A stretch of DNA of 12,190 bases from an uncultured Mesocricetibacter sp. (lineage in GTDB: Bacteria > Pseudomonadota > Gammaproteobacteria > Enterobacterales > Pasteurellaceae), in NCBI GenBank assembly GCA_905373425.1, contig CAJPST010000052.1, forward strand, positions 1-12,190, in the 5' to 3' direction. Shown here in pieces: positions 6,434 through 12,190 of the stretch. The position numbers and the translations under genes are program-made. The notes under the pieces were generated by a model. That model searched no databases. It had not been told where the DNA came from and saw only the letters and a program-made list of their open reading frames with translations. The stretch's first letter is position 1, and every line of letters begins with the position of its first letter.

Positions 6434-8317
6434 ATGAGTACAAATCAAGAAACACGTGGCTTTCAATCGGAAGTCAAACAACTTTTACATCTGATGATAC
6501 ATTCTCTTTATTCCAATAAGGAGATTTTTTTACGCGAATTAATTTCAAATGCTTCCGACGCGGCGGACAAATTACGCTTCAAAGCTTTATCCGCTCCTGA
6601 ATTATACGAAGGGGACGGCGATCTAAAAGTGCGTATCAGCTTTGATGCGGATAAAGGCACATTAACCATCAGCGATAACGGTATCGGAATGACTCGGGAG
6701 CAGGCGATTGATCATCTAGGAACGATTGCCAAATCCGGCACGAAAGAATTTTTGACGGCACTGGGCAGTGATCAGGCTAAGGACAGTCAACTTATCGGGC
6801 AATTTGGGGTTGGTTTTTATTCCTCTTTTATTGTTGCCGATAAAGTGACCGTGAGAACCCGTGCGGCGGGCGAAAGCGCGGATAAAGGTGTATTGTGGGA
6901 ATCTGCCGGTGAAGGCGAGTATTCTGTTGCAGATATTGAGAAAAAAGAACGAGGTACAGAAATCACGTTGCATTTACGTGAAGACGAAAAAGAGTTCTTA
7001 AATGAATGGCGGCTGCGCGAGATTATCGGCAAATATTCTGATCATATCGGTCTGCCGGTGGAGATTTTGACAAAAGAATATGATGACGAAGGCAAAGAAA
7101 TCGGCGTTAAATGGGAAAAAATTAATAAGGCACAGGCTTTGTGGACGCGCGCAAAAGGCGACATTTCTGACGAGGAATATAAAGAATTCTATAAACACAT
7201 TAGTCATGATTTTGCCGATCCTTTACTATGGCAACATAATAAAGTAGAAGGAAATCAAGAATATACCAGCTTGTTATATGTGCCGTCAAAAGCCCCTTGG
7301 GATTTGTTTAACCGCGAACAAAAGCATGGCTTGAAGCTTTATGTGCAGCGTGTGTTTATCATGGACGATGCTGAAGTCTTTATGCCAAATTATCTGCGTT
7401 TTATGCGCGGTTTGCTTGATAGTAATGATTTACCGTTGAATGTTTCACGTGAGATATTGCAGGATAATAAAACTACGGCAGCATTGCGTAAAGCATTGAC
7501 CAAGCGTTCGTTACAGATGTTGGAAAAACTGGCGACCGATGATGCGGAACAGTATCAAATTTTCTGGAAAGAATTTGGTTTAGTGTTAAAAGAGGGCGTG
7601 GCGGAAGATTTTGCTAACAAGGAACAAATAGCCAAACTTTACCGTTTTGCTTCTAGTAAAGCCGATAGTAGTGCTCAAACCGTCTCGTTTGAAGATTATA
7701 TCGGACGGATGAAAGAAGGGCAGAAAGCGATTTATTACATTACGGCGGACAGTTACACCGCAGCAAAAAATAGCCCACATTTAGAACTGTTCAATAAAAA
7801 AGACATTGAGGTATTGCTGCTATCCGACCGCATCGACGAATGGATGCTGAGCTATCTGACCGAATTTGACGGTAAACCGTTACAACCGATTAGCAAAGCA
7901 GATTTGGATTTAGGTGAGTTGGCGGATAAAGATGAAGCGGAACAAAAAGCCAAAGATGAAGAGTTCGGTTCTTTTATTGAACGTGTCAAAACCTTGCTTG
8001 GTGAGCGAGTAAAAGATGTGCGTCTAACCCATCGTTTAACTGATACGCCGGCGGTGGTATCTACCGATAACAGCGAAATGACTACGCAAATGGCAAAACT
8101 ATTTGCGGCGGCGGGGCAACCGGTTCCGGAAGTCAAATATACTTTTGAGCTTAACCCTGAACATTCATTGGTGAAAAAAGTTTCTGATATTGCCGATGAA
8201 AGTGAATTTGCCGATTGGGTCGAATTGTTGCTTGAGCAGGCAATGTTGTCCGAACGCGGAACCTTGGAAAATCCAACTGCGTTTGTTAAACGAATGAATG
8301 CGTTGTTAGCAAAGTAA
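6434..8317 (+). CDS. htpG: Chaperone protein HtpG (bacterial Hsp90)
   Basis: ATP-dependent dimeric chaperone that remodels client proteins with the DnaK system in the cytoplasm. The N-terminal GHKL ATPase domain (about 1-220) has Glu35 and Asn39 in FLRELISNASDAADKLRF, DNGIGM (81-86), the lid segment GTIAKSGTKEF and the glycine motif GQFGVGFYSSF. The middle domain follows with LYVQRVFIMDD and LPLNVSREILQDN, which carries the conserved Arg of the catalytic loop. The C-terminal dimerisation domain completes 627 residues, close to the 624 of E. coli. The ATG at 6434 has AGGAA (6424-6428) 5 bases upstream. It is a single-gene unit: terminator before, heat-shock promoter, terminator after. No uptake signal occurs in this 1.9 kb gene. 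Confidence 0.98.
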   Translation: MSTNQETRGFQSEVKQLLHLMIHSLYSNKEIFLRELISNASDAADKLRFKALSAPELYEGDGDLKVRISFDADKGTLTISDNGIGMTREQAIDHLGTIAKSGTKEFLTALGSDQAKDSQLIGQFGVGFYSSFIVADKVTVRTRAAGESADKGVLWESAGEGEYSVADIEKKERGTEITLHLREDEKEFLNEWRLREIIGKYSDHIGLPVEILTKEYDDEGKEIGVKWEKINKAQALWTRAKGDISDEEYKEFYKHISHDFADPLLWQHNKVEGNQEYTSLLYVPSKAPWDLFNREQKHGLKLYVQRVFIMDDAEVFMPNYLRFMRGLLDSNDLPLNVSREILQDNKTTAALRKALTKRSLQMLEKLATDDAEQYQIFWKEFGLVLKEGVAEDFANKEQIAKLYRFASSKADSSAQTVSFEDYIGRMKEGQKAIYYITADSYTAAKNSPHLELFNKKDIEVLLLSDRIDEWMLSYLTEFDGKPLQPISKADLDLGELADKDEAEQKAKDEEFGSFIERVKTLLGERVKDVRLTHRLTDTPAVVSTDNSEMTTQMAKLFAAAGQPVPEVKYTFELNPEHSLVKKVSDIADESEFADWVELLLEQAMLSERGTLENPTAFVKRMNALLAK

Positions 8318-8333
8318 CTTTTTAACGTATAAT

Positions 8334-8363
8334 AAGAGCCGTTTTTCGGCTCTTTTTTCTTTT
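8334..8363 (+). terminator. Rho-independent terminator of htpG
   Basis: A GC-rich 8-bp stem (AAGAGCCG, 8334-8341, with CGGCTCTT, 8347-8354) and a five-T loop are followed by a T-rich tail. It starts 17 bases after the htpG stop and ends just before the next gene. Confidence 0.92.
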
Positions 8364-8376
8364 TAACGGTAACTTG

Positions 8377-9102
8377 ATGACAACATTTATCGCATGGGGG
8401 AACATTCGGCAGCCTTTTCCGTTTGAACAAATTCCTGCCGAGTTATTAAGCGACAGCTTACGGTTGCCGCCAAATGATAATGCCCGCGTGAGGAAGCGTT
8501 GGCAGTGCCGACGCTTGGCGCATTTTTTGTTATGGCATTTGTGTAAAACGGCAGAAATTCCAACCACACTTTTAGGGCAAATTTCCCGTACTTTAACCGG
8601 TCGCCCACAATTCCCGGTTACGCATATTGATTTTAATATTAGCCATTCCGGCGATTGGGTGGCGGTAATATTAAATGTGTCAAAACATTCGGACGAAAGC
8701 CAACCTGTGGTCGGTATTGATATTGAGGTACATAAAACTCATCGAAATTTGACCGCACTTTTAACCCATTTTGCCACGCAATCGGAACTGGATTGGTTTG
8801 CCTCCCAACAAGATCAAACAGCTGCCTTTTACCGCTGCTGGTGTGTGCGTGAAGCCTTATTAAAGTCGCAAGGTGTGGGGATTGCCAAGTTAAGCGAGGT
8901 TAGCCATTCTCCGCAGCTTGATTTGTTGCATTCGGCACATTGTCCTCGTGGACGGCTGCTATTTAGTGCTGAATTACCCTTTTATTTGGCTGCATTTGCA
9001 GCGGGAGAAGCATTGGAGGATGCGCGTTTTCTATCTTGGAATGGTGAAGAAATGGAAACCTGTTCGCTAAAAAGTGCGGTCAGTTATTTGGTTAATTTTT
9101 AG
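8377..9102 (+). CDS. 4'-phosphopantetheinyl transferase (Sfp/AcpT type)
   Basis: Transfers the phosphopantetheine arm of coenzyme A to a serine of a carrier protein. At 241 residues it has the two-subdomain Sfp-type length rather than the 120 residues of AcpS. Visible motifs are FNISHSGDW (86-94, conserved P2 region), GIDIE (113-117, metal-binding Asp115 and Glu117) and FYRCWCVREALLKSQGVGI (151-169, with metal ligand Glu159 and Lys163). The usual W-x-x-K-E reads W-x-x-R-E here, a conservative change. The carrier substrate is unknown: no polyketide or non-ribosomal peptide gene is nearby. The ATG at 8377 follows an htpG terminator by only some 15-20 bases and has no good ribosome binding site; a TTG at 8374 is the only close alternative. 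Transcription may depend on read-through from htpG. The gene carries two uptake signals, one near its 3' end. Confidence 0.9.
   Translation: MTTFIAWGNIRQPFPFEQIPAELLSDSLRLPPNDNARVRKRWQCRRLAHFLLWHLCKTAEIPTTLLGQISRTLTGRPQFPVTHIDFNISHSGDWVAVILNVSKHSDESQPVVGIDIEVHKTHRNLTALLTHFATQSELDWFASQQDQTAAFYRCWCVREALLKSQGVGIAKLSEVSHSPQLDLLHSAHCPRGRLLFSAELPFYLAAFAAGEALEDARFLSWNGEEMETCSLKSAVSYLVNF
8752..8760 (-). repeat. DNA uptake signal core, in the PPTase gene (minus)
   Basis: Perfect ACCGCACTT on the plus strand, read as Thr-Ala-Leu (residues 126-128), just after the GIDIE motif. Confidence 0.9.
9072..9080 (+). repeat. DNA uptake signal core, 3' end of the PPTase gene
   Basis: Perfect AAGTGCGGT, read as Lys-Ser-Ala-Val (232-235) a few residues before the C-terminus. 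It is the last uptake signal inside a coding region in this window. Confidence 0.9.
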
Positions 9103-9156
9103 CACGATACGGAAAAACAATGCGTAAGAAAACGATGTTGGTTTTGTAGTAGTATT

Positions 9157-9187
9157 ACACACAGAGGAAGACTTAAGGAAAGTGTGT
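9157..9187. promoter_or_regulatory. Inverted repeat upstream of the WYL regulator gene
   Basis: ACACAC (9157-9162) and GTGTGT (9182-9187) flank 19 bases that hold a CTTAAG palindrome. This 152-base gap (9103-9254) shows no strong promoter; TTGGCG (9207) with CATAAA (9229) 16 bases apart is the best weak candidate. The repeat could be an autoregulatory operator, but the arms are short and may be chance. Confidence 0.25.
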
Positions 9188-9254
9188 TTTCAACAAATTA
9201 AGCAAGTTGGCGATTGAGTACGTCATAACATAAATAACAAACCTGAGAAATAAT

Positions 9255-10208
9255 ATGGCAAAAGAATCCAATTCCTTATATTTACAATTAGAAATTTTAC
9301 GGTTAATTCCAAAACGCAGTTACATCAGCAGCCATGAAATCCAACAGAAGTTAGAGAACATTGGTTTTTGTCGTGATATCCGTAGCATTCAACGCCAGTT
9401 AAAAAGCCTGTCAGAACAGTTTGATATTGAATGCAATACCCTAAATAAGCCTTATAGTTATCGTTGGAAAGAAAACGCCAAAGGGTTGGATTTGCCCATT
9501 TTAAATGAGCAACAATCCTTAGTGCTGATGTTGGCGAAACAACATTTGAAAGGCATTTTACCTGCCAATATTATGCACTCTATGGAGTCTTTTTTTAAGC
9601 AGGCGGAATATAACTTAGTCTATGATTCCAATAAAAAATCCGGTTCCGAATGGTTGAACAAAGTGGCTATTGCGCCAACCAGCCAACCGTTATTGCCGGC
9701 TAAAATTGAGCCCGAAATTTTTGCTCAAATTAGCACCGCGCTTTATCAAAATCGATTTTTACAGGTGCATTACCGAAGTATTCAGGGCAAAGAGCACAAA
9801 GCACAAGTTAAGCCACTTGCTTTGGTGCAACAAGGCCCGAGTAGTTATTTAGTCGCGCAATATGAACATGGTGATATTTTACATCTTGCTTTGCATCGTT
9901 TGCTTGAGGTTACTGTGAGTACCATGCAATTTGATCGCCCAGATTTTAATTTGAAAGCTTATGTTGAAAGCCAAAAATTCGGTTTTAGTTATGGCAGAAA
10001 AATTCGCTTAACGTTCAGAGTAGATAAAGTGATTGGGGGCTTTTTGACAGAAACGCCGTTATCGGTTGATCAAACGGTGAAAGATTGTGGCAGTGAATAT
10101 GAAATTTCCGCCACGGTGATTGAGAGTGAAATGTTGAATTGGTGGATTGCGCATTTTGGCGAAAATTATCAAGAAATTGATCGTGTATATCTAGAGGACA
10201 TTTCCTAA
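9255..10208 (+). CDS. WYL-domain transcriptional regulator (HTH-WYL-WCX)
   Basis: A 317-residue cytoplasmic DNA-binding regulator. Residues about 8-75 form a winged helix-turn-helix (RSYISSHEIQQKL, then DIRSIQRQLKSLSE as recognition region). The WYL domain, an SH3-like ligand-binding fold, spans about 163-222: QVHYRSIQGKE, VKPLALVQQGPSSYLVAQY and LALHRLLEVT, including the conserved His214-Arg215. The name-giving W-Y-L triad reads S-Y-L here (197-199). The C-terminal WCX-like extension (about 245-315) includes RLTFRVD and LNWWIAHFGE. WYL regulators often control phage-defence, DNA-damage or island genes and sense nucleic-acid ligands, but the target of this one is unknown. The ATG at 9255 has only a weak TGAGA. 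The sirtuin follows on the same strand with no clear terminator, so it is the first candidate for the regulated gene. Confidence 0.9.
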   Translation: MAKESNSLYLQLEILRLIPKRSYISSHEIQQKLENIGFCRDIRSIQRQLKSLSEQFDIECNTLNKPYSYRWKENAKGLDLPILNEQQSLVLMLAKQHLKGILPANIMHSMESFFKQAEYNLVYDSNKKSGSEWLNKVAIAPTSQPLLPAKIEPEIFAQISTALYQNRFLQVHYRSIQGKEHKAQVKPLALVQQGPSSYLVAQYEHGDILHLALHRLLEVTVSTMQFDRPDFNLKAYVESQKFGFSYGRKIRLTFRVDKVIGGFLTETPLSVDQTVKDCGSEYEISATVIESEMLNWWIAHFGENYQEIDRVYLEDIS

Positions 10209-10368
10209 CGACACACATTGTCGCTTTATGTTTTATGATGAAGCCATCAATAGAGGGGACATTAAGATGAATCCTTATCAATCACCTGATCAAGCGGAAA
10301 TATTTTGGGGCATGATAGCGAAAGATAGACGGATTGATAAGATTTCAAAAATGAGAGGAGAGAAAAAC
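10209..10368 (+). promoter_or_regulatory. Leader of the sirtuin gene with a second in-frame start
   Basis: The stretch between the WYL stop and the sirtuin ATG at 10369 is open in the sirtuin frame. An ATG at 10267 is preceded by AGAGGGGA (10252-10259) 7 bases upstream and would add 34 residues beginning MNPYQSPDQAEIFWGMI. The shorter start has AGGAG (10356-10360) 8 bases upstream. A small hairpin, CGACA (10209-10213) with TGTCG (10219-10223), follows the WYL stop; it is too weak to call a terminator. No convincing promoter is seen here, which favours cotranscription with the WYL gene. Confidence 0.5.
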
Positions 10369-11079
10369 ATGACTGCGAAAAATAAACCAATTTGCGTTGT
10401 ATTAACCGGAGCCGGAATTAGTGCCGAAAGTGGTATTCCTACCTTCAGAGCGGAAGACGGTTTGTGGGCAGGGCATAAAGTAGAAGAAGTTTGTACACCG
10501 GAAGCCTTACAAAAGAACCGTGCGAAAGTGCTCGATTTCTATAATCAACGCCGCAAGAATGCTGCCGCAGCTAAACCCAATGCAGCCCACCTTGCATTGG
10601 TTGAATTAGAAAAAAACTATGATGTCCGCATCATTACGCAGAACGTGGACGATTTACATGAGCGAGCCGGCAGTACCAATGTTTTACACTTGCACGGCGA
10701 ATTAAACAAAGCGCGTAGCAGTTTTGATGAAAGTTATGTTGTGGATTGTTTGGGTGATCAAAAATTAGAAGACAAGGATCCAAACGGACATCCAATGCGC
10801 CCGTATATTGTCTTTTTTGGCGAAATGGTGCCCATGTTAGAACGAGCCATTGAGATTGTTGAACAAGCGGATGTGGTATTAGTGATTGGCACCTCTTTGC
10901 AAGTGTATCCGGCGAATGGCTTGGTCAATGAAGCTCCACGCAATACGCCGATTTACTTAATCGATCCGAATCCAAATACAGGCTTTGTACGCAAGCAAGT
11001 GATTGCAGTAAAAGAAAAGGCAGGAGAGGGAGTGCCGAAGGTAGTGGCAGAGTTATTGGAGAACGTGAAAAACACATAG
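10369..11079 (+). CDS. Sirtuin (SIR2) NAD-dependent protein deacylase, zinc-ribbon cysteines absent
   Basis: A single-domain sirtuin of 236 residues, expected to remove acyl groups from lysine using NAD. The NAD-binding and catalytic motifs are complete: TGAGISAESGIPTFR (13-27), TQNVDDLHERAG (90-101) with Asn92 and Asp94, catalytic His109 in LHLHGEL, FFGE, and VIGTSLQVYPA. Tyr58 and Arg61 in DFYNQRRK form the YxxR pair that CobB and SIRT5 use to bind succinyl-lysine, so desuccinylase or demalonylase activity is plausible. Between about 113 and 145, where CobB has four zinc cysteines, only one Cys remains, as I recall for related sirtuins of Bacteroidetes. The ATG at 10369 has the best ribosome binding site and fits the conserved start; ATG 10267 gives a 270-residue form. 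No acyl-CoA synthetase, HerA, Argonaute or macrodomain partner is nearby, so neither housekeeping nor defence use is proven. Confidence 0.9.
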   Translation: MTAKNKPICVVLTGAGISAESGIPTFRAEDGLWAGHKVEEVCTPEALQKNRAKVLDFYNQRRKNAAAAKPNAAHLALVELEKNYDVRIITQNVDDLHERAGSTNVLHLHGELNKARSSFDESYVVDCLGDQKLEDKDPNGHPMRPYIVFFGEMVPMLERAIEIVEQADVVLVIGTSLQVYPANGLVNEAPRNTPIYLIDPNPNTGFVRKQVIAVKEKAGEGVPKVVAELLENVKNT

Positions 11080-11086
11080 AAAAACG

Positions 11087-11095
11087 ACCGCACTT
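11087..11095 (-). repeat. DNA uptake signal core, after sirtuin gene
   Basis: Perfect ACCGCACTT on the plus strand, 8 bases after the sirtuin stop, beside the convergent terminator. It is intergenic and followed by TTTAAATAAAT. Confidence 0.9.
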
Positions 11096-11102
11096 TTTAA
11101 AT

Positions 11103-11126
11103 AAATAGCGACTTTGGTCGCTATTT
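11103..11126. terminator. Terminator shared by the sirtuin and RhuM-Fic genes
   Basis: A 10-bp stem (AAATAGCGAC, 11103-11112, with GTCGCTATTT, 11117-11126) has a 4-base loop and lies between two convergent genes whose stops are at 11077-11079 (plus) and 11131-11133 (minus). The plus-strand tail is TTTGTTGTTATT, a modest T-tract; on the minus strand the tail is ATTTAT, so termination there is weaker. Confidence 0.8.
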
Positions 11127-11130
11127 GTTG

Positions 11131-12126
11131 TTATTCCCCTTGCTTAAGCATATGCATAATAAGCCTAATGAGAGTTTCTTTTTGTTTCGGATCAGATTCG
11201 GCAACTAATAACGTGAGTGCAGCAAGCCCGGTATCATTGATAATGGGGTGTCCATTATGATCAAACAAACGCCCATTTCGATGTAAGAAATCCACAAACA
11301 AAAACGCCCCACTACGTTTATTACCGTCTGAAAAAGGATGGTTTTTGACGACGAAATAAAGTAAATGTGCGGCTTTTGCTTCAATGCTTGGATAGGCAGG
11401 CTCACCAAACACACTTTGATCTAAATTGCCTAAAATAGCAGATAAGCCATCATCTCGTTCACGTCCAAACAGATCACTTGCTTCGCCTTTTGCCATAAGC
11501 TGTGCTTTTAACTCGGCCAGTGCAGAACAGGCTTCGGAATACGTGGGCAACATTCCGCCTTGCTGGGTTTGCGGTTCGGCAAGTAAACCTTCATCATATT
11601 GTTGTAGCCATAAAAACGTATGCGTATAACGGCTGACAATATCCACTAATCCACGACCGCTTTCTAGTGTTAATGCTGAGGAATTTGCCGTTTTTTGAAT
11701 AAGTGCAAGCGCTTGTTCCAGTTCATGTGCATTTTGGTTTAAACGCTGTTGGTTAATCGCATAGCCTTGAGTAAGGTACTCTTTTAAACGAGCAGTTGCC
11801 CAAATTCTAAAATTTGTTGCCGATTTAGATTTCACTCGGTAGCCAACAGAAATAATTGCATCCAAATTATAATGTTTAACTTTACGAGTAACCTGTCTTT
11901 TTCCTTCTTGGCGAACTACCGAGAAATCCTCGGAGGTTAAATTTTCATCAAGTTCAGACTCATTAAAAATATTCCTTAAATGTAGGCTAATATTATCTGA
12001 GCTAGTATCGAAAACATTTGCCATCTGCGCTTGAGAAAGCCAAACCGTATCCTTTTCAAATCTGACTTCCACTTGTGTCGTGCCATCCTGCGCTTGGTAA
12101 ATTTCAATCGGGTTTTGGTTATTCAT
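11131..12126 (-). CDS. RhuM-Fic fusion protein (virulence RhuM / death-on-curing family)
   Basis: A 331-residue two-domain protein. The N-terminal RhuM region (about 8-125) begins with a helix-turn-helix-like segment (WLSQAQMANVF, then NISLHLRNIF) and has the family hallmark AIISVGYRVKSKSATNFRIW (90-109). A helical linker leads to a C-terminal Fic/Doc domain (about 195-325) with the catalytic loop HPFSDGNKRSG (His263, Asp267, Asn269, Lys270, Arg271). Fic proteins move AMP or phosphate from a nucleotide to a target hydroxyl; the Lys where AMP-transferring Fic has Gly resembles Doc, a kinase. RhuM was named in a Salmonella pathogenicity island, and such fusions are often found beside type I restriction genes, but the function is unknown. 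The ATG at 12126 has AAGGA (minus strand) upstream. The gene converges with the sirtuin; its upstream neighbour is outside the window. Confidence 0.92.
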   Translation of the reverse strand: MNNQNPIEIYQAQDGTTQVEVRFEKDTVWLSQAQMANVFDTSSDNISLHLRNIFNESELDENLTSEDFSVVRQEGKRQVTRKVKHYNLDAIISVGYRVKSKSATNFRIWATARLKEYLTQGYAINQQRLNQNAHELEQALALIQKTANSSALTLESGRGLVDIVSRYTHTFLWLQQYDEGLLAEPQTQQGGMLPTYSEACSALAELKAQLMAKGEASDLFGRERDDGLSAILGNLDQSVFGEPAYPSIEAKAAHLLYFVVKNHPFSDGNKRSGAFLFVDFLHRNGRLFDHNGHPIINDTGLAALTLLVAESDPKQKETLIRLIMHMLKQGE

Positions 12127-12157
12127 ATTCTTCCTTTGAAATAATAAGATATATGTA

Positions 12158-12190
12158 TATATAAGCAGGTAAATATATGTATTGCAATAC
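12158..12190 (-). promoter_or_regulatory. Palindrome and possible promoter upstream of RhuM-Fic
   Basis: GTATTGCAATAC (12179-12190) is a perfect 12-base palindrome ending at the window edge. On the minus strand its TTGCAA core could serve as a -35, with TATATA (12158-12163) 18 bases further as the -10; both match 4 of 6. The region between is alternating AT (ATATATGTATATATA). The palindrome may be an operator overlapping the -35. It may extend beyond the window. Confidence 0.4.

Noticed and set aside
8328..8333. Perfect TATAAT after htpG
   Set aside because: The nearest -35 (TTGTTA at 8303) is 19 bases away, and the transcript would start within the htpG terminator stem; likely chance in AT-rich DNA.
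7852..8430. Long minus-strand open frame (192 codons) opposite the end of htpG
   Set aside because: Shadow of htpG codons: low-complexity Ser-rich translation with no recognisable domain, spanning the htpG terminator.
10228..10266. ATG 10228 as sirtuin start
   Set aside because: There is no ribosome binding site before it, unlike ATG 10267 and ATG 10369 downstream.
10863..10871. Near match to the ACAAGCGGT-type uptake signal
   Set aside because: The last base differs (ACAAGCGGA), it is a single occurrence, and eleven perfect copies of the other signal type are present.
11183..11200. Possible (S/T)xxxE(G/N) inhibitory motif in RhuM-Fic at residues 57-62 (SELDEN)
   Set aside because: It lies in the RhuM region about 200 residues before the Fic loop, in an acidic turn, not in a helix next to the active site; probably chance.
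9255..12126. WYL, sirtuin and RhuM-Fic genes as one new anti-phage system
   Set aside because: RhuM-Fic is on the opposite strand with a terminator between, and the sirtuin looks like a complete deacylase without effector or sensor partners; only co-location is seen.

Overview
The window is a piece of a Pasteurellaceae chromosome, most like Haemophilus or Aggregatibacter. The main evidence is eleven perfect copies of the 9-base DNA uptake signal core AAGTGCGGT (or its complement) in 12.2 kb. This is the Haemophilus/Aggregatibacter/Pasteurella version of the signal; no perfect ACAAGCGGT core (the Actinobacillus pleuropneumoniae version) was found. Codon and base composition are moderately AT-rich, and the housekeeping proteins read as gammaproteobacterial. 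I cannot name the species from sequence alone.

Layout. Positions 1-1987 carry two nucleotide-sugar genes, rmlB (5' end just outside the window) and rmlA, which turn glucose-1-phosphate into dTDP-4-keto-6-deoxyglucose for surface polysaccharide. Peptidase B (pepB) and nucleoside diphosphate kinase (ndk) follow, one base apart, closed by a strong terminator. metK (S-adenosylmethionine synthetase) has its own promoter overlapped by tandem MetJ boxes, so it should belong to the methionine regulon. A SprT-like metalloprotein gene and an opacity-family outer-membrane barrel gene come next. They end at a terminator built from two inverted uptake signals. htpG (bacterial Hsp90) follows, behind a very good heat-shock sigma-32 promoter, and then a Sfp/AcpT-type phosphopantetheinyl transferase.

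The right-hand 3 kb (about 9.1-12.19 kb) looks different. It holds a WYL-domain transcription regulator, a sirtuin lacking the zinc-ribbon cysteines, and, converging on them from the minus strand, a RhuM-Fic fusion. These are genes typical of accessory or island DNA, and none of the three coding regions contains an uptake signal. The WYL gene and the sirtuin are on the same strand and close enough for one transcript. The sirtuin has two in-frame starts, each with a Shine-Dalgarno sequence. The RhuM-Fic gene has a perfect 12-base palindrome in its upstream region at the very edge of the window.

I do not see a clearly undescribed multi-gene system. The best leads are the WYL-sirtuin pair, the possible two forms of the sirtuin, the Doc-like catalytic loop of the RhuM-Fic protein together with what lies beyond 12190, and a hairpin that folds over the sprT start. 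No rRNA, tRNA, CRISPR array or insertion sequence was found.
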